A stretch of 64,000 nt of DNA from Streptomyces alanosinicus (GCF_014650595.1 NZ_BMVG01000030.1:1-64000); one strand, 5' to 3'; positions 51,769-60,992 are shown, counted from the first letter of the stretch. Notes: generated by a model not told the origin, from the letters alone. Made by a program: numbers and translations.

Positions 51769-54032
51769 ATCAGCACGTGGACGCCCCCTTAGACCCCGAA
51801 GACGCCAGCGCCGGACCCAAGGCAGAGAAGGATCCCGGGCGGGCCACCGATACCGGGGACGTGGCGGCACCGCCACCGGATGAAGACCCCGCCCCGGAGG
51901 CATGGGAGGCCATCGAGCAGCTCTTTGCTCTCGCCCCGCACCTGCGGTCAGGGCGAGCCAATGTCATGGGGGACACCCAGGTATCAGGCGATGTCGTCGC
52001 AGGCGACAAGCGCGTCGATGTGCACCTGCACGAAACCCGCCTGCCCCGGTTGCACACTGTCGGCCCTCTACCGACAGCGCAACTCAACTACCTTGCCGAG
52101 ACGTTCGCACCGAATCGGCGGTATGACGAGCTGTGCGCGCAACTCACCGCCCGGCGCGTCCTCGTTCTGCGCGGGCGGCCCGGCACAGGCCGTAGGACCG
52201 CGGCCCTGCGCATGCTCATGCAGGTCGGTCCAAAAGCCAGCGAGGTGATTGCGCTGGATCCAGGCACGGAGTCGGCCGATTTCGCCGACCACGTCCAGCC
52301 CGGCGGAGCCTACGTGGTGGTGGACCCGATCACCAGCCAGGACAGTCCGTTGCGGGACATCCATCTCAACGCCATCCGCCGCCGTCTGGGGGACGACGGG
52401 CTCTTTGTCGTCGTCGCAGCGCACGGCACTGTCATGGAGGAAGTGACAGCGCACGATTGGCAACCGCTTCCCGCCGCCGACATCACACGGGCTCACTTGC
52501 TGCACGCGATCCAGGGCTCAGCGGCAGACGGACCGGCCGGTGATGCCGCGGCGGCCGACAGGGTACGGCGTTTACTCGAACTGGAGCCGACCGTACAGTA
52601 TTTGAGCGCCGGCCCGTCACCCACGGAGGCCGCCGACTTCGCTCGGCTTCTCGTGGAGTACGCAGCGGGACGCCGCGACGATGAGGAGCTGTCCAGGTAC
52701 GGCCATAGATCGGCCGAGGAGATCGCCAGCAGGTGGTTCAGTGAAGACCAGCATTCGGGCGGAGCCTCGCTGCGCGACAAAGCGTTTCTGATCTCGCTCG
52801 CCGTATTCGACGGATTGCCATATCCATTGGTGGCCGAACTCGGAGACCTCCTCTACATGCGGCTTCGCACCGTCGAGGAACCCGATCGCACCGCCGGATA
52901 TCCCGTTTTCGGTTCATCCCCGGATGACCGATTGAGGTTGGCCAGGGCCCAGGAACACGACGAAGAGACCGTAACCGCATGGGGACGCTTGCCCGAACGG
53001 GTCGTCGCCTTCCAGAACGACTCCCTCTGGAGCATCGCCCTACGCCACGTCTGGACAAGCCATCCAGCTGTCAGAAAGCCCCTGTTGGCCTGGCTCGACA
53101 CCCTCGTGACGGACCGCCGGACCTTCGTACGGCTCCGAGCCGCAGTGGCCTCGGGAGTGCTGGCGGCCGCGGACTTCGGTTACGCCTTCGACAGCTTCCT
53201 CAATCAATGGGGTTCTTCGCCGAGGCCGATGCAGCGGCAGCTCGCCGCATGGGCGCTGTACACCGCCGCCGAACATGGCATGGACACAGCGGTCAGGCGC
53301 CTACTCTCCGACTGGAGCAGCCGACATCACCTGGCACGGAGGTGGACGGTCGCTCGCTCATACGCTCTGCTGGGCGGGGCCACAGCCCCGAGTGCGCTCC
53401 GGGACATCGGGCGAATGGCCGCGACCGAACCGCCACCGGACAGCGCACTCCAGTCAGCGCTTGAGCAGGCACTGGAGGCGTTGCTTCAGGGGCCCGCAGC
53501 CGTCACGGTTCTGGAGCGACTCGTGCAGTGGCACGCAAGCCGTGGTCCCCTGCGCGAACTGGCAGTAGCAGGATTTCTGCGGGGTGCGCGCAGGCGCCAC
53601 CGGGCCGTGAGCAACGAGGCGACGACGTGGCCGAGCCTTCTGTGGTTGGCGGAACACGACGCCCACGCCCGACGGTACGCCGTCGTGATGTGGCGGGCGT
53701 TGCTGGACAGTCGCTCCAGCCGCGACGCGGCACGTGACGAACTGGTTCGCTGGGTCCGGGTCGCAGAGCGTGCATCCGCGAAAGCGGCACGGCACCGAGC
53801 TTTTACGACCGAGGCGCCATTCGAGCAGACGGACCGATACGACACGGTGTCGGACGTAGAGGAGGCGCTGGGCAGACTGCTCCCTCTGCTGGTCGAAAAC
53901 CAGAACGACTGGGACCGGTTGGACTTCCTTCTGCGCCGGGTCAAAACCCCGGACGGAGGCCAGAGCCCCACGGCCGCCCGGCTCGGGATCGCCCTCGCCA
54001 AAGGCCCCGCGGCACTGCCCCGTCCCCTGTGA
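51765..54032 (+). CDS. P-loop NTPase with GDxxAGDK motif, STAND-like
   Basis: 755 residues from GTG at 51765, four-base overlap with the cyclase gene. Disordered N-terminus, then SGDVVAGDKRVDVHL (74-88), the same motif as the cyclase tail. Walker A is GRPGTGRRT (137-145), a Walker B-like strand YVVVDPI (183-189). After about residue 260 the protein is helical to the end, like repeat arms of STAND or AAA+ sensors. It probably couples infection sensing to the cyclase or effector. No nuclease domain seen. Confidence 0.75.
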   Translation: MNQHVDAPLDPEDASAGPKAEKDPGRATDTGDVAAPPPDEDPAPEAWEAIEQLFALAPHLRSGRANVMGDTQVSGDVVAGDKRVDVHLHETRLPRLHTVGPLPTAQLNYLAETFAPNRRYDELCAQLTARRVLVLRGRPGTGRRTAALRMLMQVGPKASEVIALDPGTESADFADHVQPGGAYVVVDPITSQDSPLRDIHLNAIRRRLGDDGLFVVVAAHGTVMEEVTAHDWQPLPAADITRAHLLHAIQGSAADGPAGDAAAADRVRRLLELEPTVQYLSAGPSPTEAADFARLLVEYAAGRRDDEELSRYGHRSAEEIASRWFSEDQHSGGASLRDKAFLISLAVFDGLPYPLVAELGDLLYMRLRTVEEPDRTAGYPVFGSSPDDRLRLARAQEHDEETVTAWGRLPERVVAFQNDSLWSIALRHVWTSHPAVRKPLLAWLDTLVTDRRTFVRLRAAVASGVLAAADFGYAFDSFLNQWGSSPRPMQRQLAAWALYTAAEHGMDTAVRRLLSDWSSRHHLARRWTVARSYALLGGATAPSALRDIGRMAATEPPPDSALQSALEQALEALLQGPAAVTVLERLVQWHASRGPLRELAVAGFLRGARRRHRAVSNEATTWPSLLWLAEHDAHARRYAVVMWRALLDSRSSRDAARDELVRWVRVAERASAKAARHRAFTTEAPFEQTDRYDTVSDVEEALGRLLPLLVENQNDWDRLDFLLRRVKTPDGGQSPTAARLGIALAKGPAALPRPL

Positions 54033-54130
54033 CGGCAGACCCGTCATCCCCGGTTCCGGCCGCCGCCAAGACTCGGCCAGCCTCACGCAACTCACCGCCT
54101 CGTACGCAACCCCCGATAGCAGGAGAACTC

Positions 54131-55105
54131 ATGGCACTCGTCAACGACCCTGTACGCCAGATACGGAGCCTGGGCCGCTTCGAATACGTACGCCACCGGC
54201 CACCGGCCTACGCGGAACGCGCACTCGTGTTCCTGACGTCCGGAGGACGACCGCAGACGTATCTCCCGCATCAGCAGCCCACCCGCGGAGAGCTGGTGAC
54301 CAGCAACTTCCGCACGCTGTACGAAGTAGACATGGGCATCCAACACATGTCGCTGGAGCACCGGCTGCCTAGCGACGGCGATGCCGCGTTCTTCTCCGCG
54401 GAGACCGATCTAACCTGGCGGGTCATCGACCCCGCCAAGGTGGTGGAACGGCAGATCCGCGACGTCCGTGCACTGCTGGAACCCCGCCTGCTGACCCGGA
54501 TGCGCCGGGAAAGCCGCCGGTACGCCATCGAGGAGAGCGCCGCTGCCGAGGTCGCAGTGATGGAGGCGCTGGCCACCACGCCTCTGGCGGCCGACGAAGG
54601 GCTGGACATCCAATGCGAAGTCAGGCTCAGCCTCGACGAGGAGGCGGTCGGCCAACTGTCCTCACTGCGCTCCCTCGACTACACCAAGCAGCGGACGCGG
54701 AGCGAGCACGAACTGACCAGGCTGCGCACCCACAACGAACACGAAGTCATGGAGGAGCGCAGCTCCTTCTACGCCCGGCTGCTGTCTCAGGGCGAGTTCG
54801 AGCGCTGGGGCGCGCACCTCGCACAGAATCCGGCGGACATCCCGCTCGCCATCGAATCCATTCGTGACGACGAGCGCGAGGCCAGCGCCAACCAGATCCG
54901 CGTCATCGAGCGGGTCCTCGACTCCGGAGCAGTTGAGGATCACATGCTGGAGGATGCCTCGCGGGCGGCTCTGTCGGCTGTGAAGGAGCGGCTCAACGAC
55001 GCCGGCCGGGGCCGGACACGCAAACACCCCCTCTACCGGGAACAGCTGGAGCGGGGGACCAGTGACCAGGACGAGCGACCGGACGCATCGGGAGACGAAC
55101 GGTGA
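54131..55105 (+). CDS. SPFH/band-7-like protein of the defence operon
   Basis: 324 residues from ATG at 54131, with AGGAG five bases ahead; the frame is open back to a GTG at 54029 that overlaps the NTPase stop. The DLTWRVIDPAKVVERQIRDV region (about 100-119) resembles the SPFH domain, followed by a long charged helix (RSEHELTRLRTHNEHEVMEE) that can form coiled coil. No membrane segment. SPFH proteins form rings or cages at membranes. Overlaps the next gene by GTGA. Confidence 0.65.
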   Translation: MALVNDPVRQIRSLGRFEYVRHRPPAYAERALVFLTSGGRPQTYLPHQQPTRGELVTSNFRTLYEVDMGIQHMSLEHRLPSDGDAAFFSAETDLTWRVIDPAKVVERQIRDVRALLEPRLLTRMRRESRRYAIEESAAAEVAVMEALATTPLAADEGLDIQCEVRLSLDEEAVGQLSSLRSLDYTKQRTRSEHELTRLRTHNEHEVMEERSSFYARLLSQGEFERWGAHLAQNPADIPLAIESIRDDEREASANQIRVIERVLDSGAVEDHMLEDASRAALSAVKERLNDAGRGRTRKHPLYREQLERGTSDQDERPDASGDER

Positions 55106-55485
55106 CCACGCCCGCGGACGTTGAACGGGCCCTCGTGCCCGCTCTCGTCGTCGGCATCGCCTGCTACGTGCTGCTCCGCTGGGCTGCGGTACCACTGTTG
55201 ACGCACCTAGAGAACGGCATGGAATACGCCATGAATGTCATGGTCGTCGGACTGCTGTTGCCCGAATACTGCTGGACCCGGGCACAGCGCCGTGTCTCCG
55301 GCCACGCCGCCCCCTTCGCCTACACCTACGGAGACGCGGTGTGCGCTGTCGCAAACGCCGGACACCGCTGTGTGGGCACCGTCCTGTCGGCGCTGCGCGA
55401 GGCAGTAGGCCAGCTCGGTCATCGCGGCGCGTTGTGGGGCGGCCTGCTGGTAGCGGGTGCCCTCCTGTGGTCCGGCTTGCCGTGA
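55102..55485 (+). CDS. Small membrane protein of the defence operon
   Basis: 127 residues from GTG at 55102. Membrane segments at about 12-33, 40-56 and 110-126, with a short Cys/His-containing loop between. No family recognised. The four-base overlap with the SPFH-like gene suggests a membrane partner. Confidence 0.7.
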   Translation: MTTPADVERALVPALVVGIACYVLLRWAAVPLLTHLENGMEYAMNVMVVGLLLPEYCWTRAQRRVSGHAAPFAYTYGDAVCAVANAGHRCVGTVLSALREAVGQLGHRGALWGGLLVAGALLWSGLP

Positions 55486-55539
55486 TGTGACGGCGGCAGG
55501 GGATGTCTCCAACCGGAATCGATGTCAGGAGAACCGAAG

Positions 55540-56085
55540 ATGATGGGTGTCACGAGCACAACGTCCTCCTCTCACGGGCCCGCCCCAACGCTCAATTCCG
55601 ATCACGCAGGTGTGCATGCCGCGGAACGCTTGCTGGCCGAGGTGCGAACCGAAATCGGCCGTGCCGACACCAAGGCATCCGTTCTCATTGGCGCGCTGGG
55701 TGTGTGTGTCGGAGTCGTCCTGAGCACGTACTGGAGCAGGATGCCAGCCACAGGCTTCAGTCGAACCCTGGGCGCGGCCAGCGCTCTGACCTGGGCTCTT
55801 GCGCTGGGCTTTCTACTGTTCGCGACAGCCCCTCGCTACCGGGCGAGCCAGTGGCGGGCCGGCAGTCCCCTGACGTATTTCCTCGACATCCGTCGCGCCG
55901 CGGATTCCGGAGTACTCGCTGATGCTCTGCGCACCACCGAAGAGGAACAGATGTCCGGCCTGGTGATCGCGCTCCGCAACACGAGCGACATCGTCGCGGC
56001 CAAGCACCGATGGATCAGGACAGGACTTGTCTGCTTCCTCCTCGGAACGATTGCCCTTGGGGGGAGCGTGCTGGCAGCAGTCTGA
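55540..56085 (+). CDS. Pycsar-type transmembrane effector (PycTM-like)
   Basis: 181 residues from ATG at 55540, preceded by AGGAG; an ATG at 55522 lies upstream. The N-terminal helix and first membrane segment show LLAEVRTEIGRADTKASVLI, the signature of the Pycsar effector family (formerly DUF5706). Three membrane segments: about 46-64, 77-95 and 159-180. In known Pycsar systems a cyclic pyrimidine made by a class III cyclase opens such effectors, damaging the membrane and stopping phage growth. It lies 54 bases after the previous gene. Confidence 0.85.
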   Translation: MMGVTSTTSSSHGPAPTLNSDHAGVHAAERLLAEVRTEIGRADTKASVLIGALGVCVGVVLSTYWSRMPATGFSRTLGAASALTWALALGFLLFATAPRYRASQWRAGSPLTYFLDIRRAADSGVLADALRTTEEEQMSGLVIALRNTSDIVAAKHRWIRTGLVCFLLGTIALGGSVLAAV

Positions 56086-56132
56086 GCGGCGAACAAGCCA
56101 ATCGATGCAGGTCGTTTCGCCCACCGCCCCCT

Positions 56133-56168
56133 CTCGTCATGCGCCGGAAGAGGCTGTCAGGCGGCCAG
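56133..56168. repeat. Right 36-bp direct repeat of the defence island
   Basis: Matches 49705-49740 at 31 of 36 positions, and spans the stop codon of the decayed integrase gene, as is usual for an attachment site next to int. Confidence 0.7.
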
Positions 56169-56790
56169 TGCGCGCTGGCACGTTGCTTGCGGTGTAGGCA
56201 CGGATGTGCCCCCACCATCGGAAGCGCTACCTCGGTCTTCAGCGTTGGCCTCGGTGAAGGCGTCATCGATCGCCTTACGGGTGCGGATCTCGCTGGACGG
56301 CAGCAGGTGCGTGTACGTCCGCAGCGTGAAGCCCGGGTCCGAGTGGCCGAGGTATTCGGAGAGCGCCTTGATGCTCTCCCCCGCGTCCAGGAGCACGGAG
56401 GCGTACGCGTGCCGGAGGGCGTGCATGCCGTCTTCCGGCGCCGCCTGGAGGTACCTGGCTCCGCGCTCGCGGGGAAGTATGACGCCGACAGCGGCAAGGG
56501 CGCGTGCCACTTCTGCGCATAGGCGCCAAGCGTCTGCTTCGTCTCGGCGGGGACGACTCAGGAGCCGCGCCTGAGACCTCCGTCCTCTCGCACGAAGATC
56601 CTCATGGCAGCGGCGTGTCGAGCCAAAGACCACGGGGGCAACGGATATCGGGCCTTGGCTCCGCTGCCCCTGAGAAGGACGCCCTTGCGGCCCACGCCGA
56701 AAGCAATGCGGTAGACGCTCGAATTCTTGGTGCGGCCCGGGGCATCGGGACGCCCCGGGCCTGTGCGCACCAGGTCGTTGCATGCCTGTC
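56157..56790 (-). pseudogene. Tyrosine recombinase (integrase), decayed
   Basis: The C-terminal catalytic part is readable: GMHALRHAYASVLLDAGES, EYLGHSDPGFTLRTYTHLLP (Arg, His and the nucleophile Tyr in TYTH). Upstream the sequence falls into other frames (PLPPWSLARHAAAMRIFV, LLSRPRRDEADAW), and the N-terminal domains are absent. Phage or pSAM2-type family. The gene cannot make a working enzyme. It marks the right edge of the island. Confidence 0.85.
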
Positions 56791-56863
56791 GACCGAACCT
56801 GAGAAGCGTGACGGCACCGCTATCGACATCTGCTTGGCCCTCCTCACTGCTACGGTCGCGCGT

Positions 56864-57721
56864 ATGACGCTCTCGGTGTCCGCCCTTCAGGCTGTTGATC
56901 TACGGGTGCAGCCGGTTGATGAGGTTCTTGATCGCGTCGCGCGGTCTCTGCAGGTGCGTTTCCTTCCGGAAACGGTGGTGCGCAAGCGCCGTTCCGTGGG
57001 AGCCCGAACAGACCGCGATACCTGGGTCCGCGTCGAACGGCGCTTGCTCGACAAGGTCACCGATCAAGGGTGGAACGCCACCGAGTGCGCCGCCCGTCTG
57101 GAGGGCGTCGCCCAGCCGGCATGGCAGGGATGTGTGGTCTGGCGGGACGTGGACGACCCCGTGATGTGGCGGGCCGACGAAACGGACCTCCTGCCGGCCG
57201 CTCCCGTCGGAAGTGCCGTCGTGAGTGATGCCCCGGAACTTCCGGACGAGTGGTGGGAGGCGATGAACGCCTCACTGGACGCGCTGGCGGCTCATAAGAC
57301 GGGGCGGGTCGCCACGCCCGACACCGACACCATCACAGAGGCATTGATCACCGAGTCCATCCGAGGGATCTTCCCCGGCGGCTTCGACACGACCGTCCAA
57401 CGCTGGGTCCCGGCTCACGCCGACCTGAACTGGGCCAACGTGACCGCTCCAGTCTTCAGCCTCTTCGATTGGGAGGACTGGGGGAACGCCCCGCAAGGGC
57501 TGGATTCCGCCTCCCTGTGGGCAGGCTCGCTTGCCGTCCCCTCTCTCGCCGATCGCGTGCAGAGTGAACGTCGGCGGGACTTCGAGAGTCGGGACGGCAA
57601 GCTGATGACGCTGTTCGTCTGCTCGAAGATCCTTGGGCCGTACGCGCACCCGGAGGACCCTCGGCTGAAGCCGGCGCAGCGCATGGCCGAGCAGATCACC
57701 AAGGAGCTTCAGGCAGTCTGA
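56864..57721 (+). CDS. Kinase-fold phosphotransferase (APH-like)
   Basis: 285 residues. Catalytic loop HADLNWANV (185-193) and metal Asp in FDWEDWG (201-207), the pattern of aminoglycoside and choline kinase-like phosphotransferases. The N-lobe has paired strands at 38-57. Substrate unknown. Outside the direct repeats but just beyond the integrase remnant, so possibly acquired. Confidence 0.8.
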   Translation: MTLSVSALQAVDLRVQPVDEVLDRVARSLQVRFLPETVVRKRRSVGARTDRDTWVRVERRLLDKVTDQGWNATECAARLEGVAQPAWQGCVVWRDVDDPVMWRADETDLLPAAPVGSAVVSDAPELPDEWWEAMNASLDALAAHKTGRVATPDTDTITEALITESIRGIFPGGFDTTVQRWVPAHADLNWANVTAPVFSLFDWEDWGNAPQGLDSASLWAGSLAVPSLADRVQSERRRDFESRDGKLMTLFVCSKILGPYAHPEDPRLKPAQRMAEQITKELQAV

Positions 57722-58203
57722 TCACGCGATCGGTCCCGAAGGAGCCGCCGGTACTCCTGGACGGTCCGCTCCTCGACCTGGGCAGCCAGGCCGCCGACGA
57801 GCTCGCGCAAGTGGCTCGGTTCGTCGGTGCCGACGGCGATAGATCCGACCCGCGGAAGGTAATAGGCGGCGCTGAACGCTGCCTGGACGCGGGAGAGCCG
57901 GCGGCTGTCCCGGAGGAAGACCCGAGGATCGAACCTGTCCCACACGGGGGCACTCGTGCTGCCTCCGAAAGGGCTCATCCCCCAGACATCGGCACAACCC
58001 AGATTCCAGGCCCTGATGAGGGCGTCCGCGGCCTCCAGTGTCCTGGCGCCGACAAGTAATCCAGCGCGGATCATGAGGACCGATGGCCTCGGTACGGTCG
58101 CGTCGATCAGGTTCAGCAGCGGTGACGGGCTCCAGGACGCGATACCCCAGGCGGCGCACAGCCCCTTTGCTGTGGCGTCGCGACCTTGGCGTGCCCACGC
58201 CAC
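57709..58203 (-). pseudogene. Aldo/keto reductase, C-terminal fragment
   Basis: 164 residues that match the second half of an aldo/keto reductase: GIASWSPSPLLNLID, NLGCADVWGMSPFGGST, LPRVGSIAVGTDEPSHLREL. The usual N-terminal catalytic Asp-Tyr-Lys half is missing, and a stop codon lies directly upstream in frame. It overlaps the phosphotransferase gene tail to tail by 13 bp. Confidence 0.72.
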
Positions 58204-58929
58204 CTACTGACGGAAGCCGCCCGAGCCCTCAACAGCCCCGCCCCTCCCGATAGAGGAGGGTGCCCTCCAGCGAGCCGGCCCCCAGGGCATATCCGGGGCA
58301 TATGAGCGTCGGGGCGGCGCTCAGGTGCTCGTGACGGGCGATACAGGGCAACCCCCGTGCCGACACAGGGGAAACCCTGTGTTTTTACTGTGAGTTGACC
58401 GCACCGCGTAAATTCTCCATTGCCTGGCGCGATATAGCCGCCGCCTCTCTTGATGCGTGACATGTCCGGTGCAAGCATCCCGGACTGCGAACGCGCGCTC
58501 CATCGGCGTGAACGTCCTTCTCTCCCCACATGCCGGGGTGAACTCCGGCTGCCCGAAAGGATGTTCCGTGTCCCGGTCCAGACGCGGGCGCGGCCGGACA
58601 GCCGCGCCCACTGCGATCCCCACCGCTGTTCCCGGCCTCTGGCTCGCCGTCCCCGCGGCCCAGGCGTGCAGCCGCTGGGGCGGCTACCCGTCGATGGCCG
58701 TGGGCCGGGCCGTGGAACGGGCCGTGGGACGGTCTCCACCGCGCGTCGGTGGTCGGCTCCAGGGTGCTCAGGGACAACACCACCGGCTCTTCAGCCACGA
58801 CGCAACCACACGGGCCGGCCAACGTGCGCCGCTGGTCCGCCTCAGGTCCGCCTCACCTCGAACTCACCTCGAACTCACCTCGAACGCCCTCGTCTCGGGG
58901 GCGTCCCATCGACGACAAGGTGTCTCCTC
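58204..58929. other. Intergenic region with no protein gene
   Basis: 726 bp without a credible reading frame. It holds one intrinsic terminator (58363-58386) and must hold the promoter for the secreted sialidase-like gene. Confidence 0.5.
58363..58386 (+). terminator. Intrinsic terminator with GAAA tetraloop and T-run, no gene upstream
   Basis: ACACAGGG, loop GAAA, CCCTGTGT then TTTT, a textbook factor-independent terminator on the plus strand. The nearest plus-strand gene stop is at 57,721, more than 600 bases upstream, so it could end a small RNA. Confidence 0.8.
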
Positions 58930-60834
58930 ATGTCGCGCACTGCTGTCCGCAGATCCGTGGCGACCGCCACCACCGCTCTGCTCGCATCAGGCGGTCTGCT
59001 CCTCGCGTCTCACCCGGCGCTCGCCGATGTCTCCAACGGCGGCTTCGAGTCCGGCAGCCTCACCGGCTGGACGTCCGCCGGGACCACCTCCGTGGCCGGC
59101 TCCGCTGCTCACAGCGGCACCTACGCCGCCCGCGTCGGCGGCACCTCCCCCACCAGCGGTGATTCCTCGATCGCCCAGACCTTCACGGCGCCGGCCGGCG
59201 CGAGTCAGCTGTCCTTCTGGTACAGCGTCACCTGCCCCGACACGGTGACGTACGACTGGGCGACGGCGACCCTGGCCGACACCACGGCCGGCACGACGAC
59301 GACCGTTCTCGCCAAGACCTGCACCAACGGCCAGGGCTGGAAGCAGGTCGCCTCGGCCGTGACCGCCGGGCACAGCTACACCCTCAAGCTGGTCAGTCAC
59401 GACGACAACTACGCAGGTGACGCCACCTACACGCTCTACGACGACGTCGCCTTCACCACGGCCACGCCGCCACCCGGCCTGACCCAGATCAGCAGCGACC
59501 CCTTCACCAACAGCTCCAGCCAGCACGCCACCGAACTCGAACCGGACACCTTCGCGTACGGCAACACGATCGTCGCCTCCTCCCAGGTCGGCCGGTTCAC
59601 CGACGGCGGCTCCTCCGACATCGGCTGGAACACCTCCACCGACGGCGGCACCACCTGGCAGCACGGCATGCTGCCCGGAATCACCACCTACCAGGGCGGT
59701 AGCTGGGCCCGCGTCTCCGACCCGGCCGTGGCCTACGACGCCAGGCACGGCACCTGGATGGTGGCCGGGCTGGTCATCGACTCCAGCGTCAACGGCGCCG
59801 GGGTCAGTGTCAGCCGCTCCACGAACGGCACGAGCTGGCAGAACCCGGTGATCGCGGTCGGCAACGACGGCCGGGGCTACGACAAGGAGTGGATCGTCTG
59901 CGACAACTCCGCCTCCAGCCCGTACTACGGCACCTGCTACGTCGAGGTCGACGTCACGTCCTCGGGCAACGCGGTGGTGATGAGCCGCTCCACCGACGGC
60001 GGCGCGACCTGGTCGGCGCCGGCGGCACCGTCCGGAGGCCCGAGCGGCCTGGGCGGCCAGCCCCTGGTCCAGCCAGGCGGCACGGTGGTGGTCCCCTACT
60101 CCGCCAACGGATCCTCGGTCCGCGCCTTCAGCTCCGCCGACGGCGGCGCCAGCTGGTCCTCCAGCACGCTGATCGCCAACGTCACCAGCCACGGCGTGGC
60201 CGGCAACCTGCGCGACGGTGAGGGTCTGCCGTCGGCCGAGATCGACGGCTCCGGCAGGATCTACGTCGCCTGGCAGGACTGCCGCTTCCGCTCCGGCTGC
60301 CCCGCCAACGACATCGTCTACGCCACGTCCGCCGACGGCACCACCTGGTCGGCCGTGACCCGGGTCCCCATCGACGCCACCACCAGCGGCGTCGACCACT
60401 TCATCCCGGGCATCGGCATCGACCCCGCCACCTCCGGCACGACGGCGAAGATCGGCCTCTACTACTACTTCTACCCGAACGCCAACTGCACCGCTTCCAC
60501 CTGCCAGTTGAAGGTCGGATACGTCTCCTCCGCCAACGGCGGCAGCACCTGGAGCAGTCCGACCGCCGTCGCGGGGCCGATGTCCCTGTCCCAGATCGCC
60601 GACTCCACCCAGGGCAGCATGGTCGGCGACTACATCTCCACCTCCGTCATCGGCGGCAAGGCGGTCTCCGCCTTCGCCGTCGGCAAGGCACCGGCGGGCG
60701 GACAAGCCTTCGACGAGGCCCTCTACACCGCCGGCCCGCTCACCGTCACCGGCGGCAGCACCGCCTCCACCACCCGCGGCGCCGTCACCGTCTCCGCACC
60801 GCACATCACGAAGCCCCTGCCGACCCGGCACTGA
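58930..60834 (+). CDS. Secreted sialidase-like BNR-repeat protein
   Basis: 634 residues. Signal peptide (TATTALLASGGLLLASHPALA), then a beta-sandwich carbohydrate-binding-like domain (about 33-180) and a beta-propeller with Asp-box repeats STDGGTTW, STDGGATW, SADGGASW and SANGGSTW. The fold is that of sialidases and related exo-glycosidases. I could not check the catalytic Arg triad, so enzyme activity is open. Confidence 0.83.
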   Translation: MSRTAVRRSVATATTALLASGGLLLASHPALADVSNGGFESGSLTGWTSAGTTSVAGSAAHSGTYAARVGGTSPTSGDSSIAQTFTAPAGASQLSFWYSVTCPDTVTYDWATATLADTTAGTTTTVLAKTCTNGQGWKQVASAVTAGHSYTLKLVSHDDNYAGDATYTLYDDVAFTTATPPPGLTQISSDPFTNSSSQHATELEPDTFAYGNTIVASSQVGRFTDGGSSDIGWNTSTDGGTTWQHGMLPGITTYQGGSWARVSDPAVAYDARHGTWMVAGLVIDSSVNGAGVSVSRSTNGTSWQNPVIAVGNDGRGYDKEWIVCDNSASSPYYGTCYVEVDVTSSGNAVVMSRSTDGGATWSAPAAPSGGPSGLGGQPLVQPGGTVVVPYSANGSSVRAFSSADGGASWSSSTLIANVTSHGVAGNLRDGEGLPSAEIDGSGRIYVAWQDCRFRSGCPANDIVYATSADGTTWSAVTRVPIDATTSGVDHFIPGIGIDPATSGTTAKIGLYYYFYPNANCTASTCQLKVGYVSSANGGSTWSSPTAVAGPMSLSQIADSTQGSMVGDYISTSVIGGKAVSAFAVGKAPAGGQAFDEALYTAGPLTVTGGSTASTTRGAVTVSAPHITKPLPTRH

Positions 60835-60884
60835 CCTGGAACGGCACACGGTGCGTGCGCTCCGGCGGCAACGCCGGGGCGCGG

Positions 60885-60960
60885 CACCTGTATACGGGTA
60901 CGCACCACCTGTATACGGGTACAGGAACCGGCCGTCAGGGCAGGACGTCACAGTGACGTC
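60885..60960 (+). promoter_or_regulatory. Operator array: 17-bp direct repeats and a 17-bp palindrome
   Basis: CACCTGTATACGGGTAC occurs at 60885-60901 and 60906-60922, exactly 21 bp apart (two helical turns). The second copy extends into the palindrome CCTGTA-6-TACAGG. Then GACGTCAC-A-GTGACGTC (60944-60960) is a perfect 8+1+8 palindrome. This is far more ordered than chance and lies just ahead of the lipoprotein gene, so it is a good operator candidate for at least two regulators. Confidence 0.75.
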
Positions 60961-60992
60961 TCAGTGGCGTGCGGCGACGTGAGGAGGCGGTT

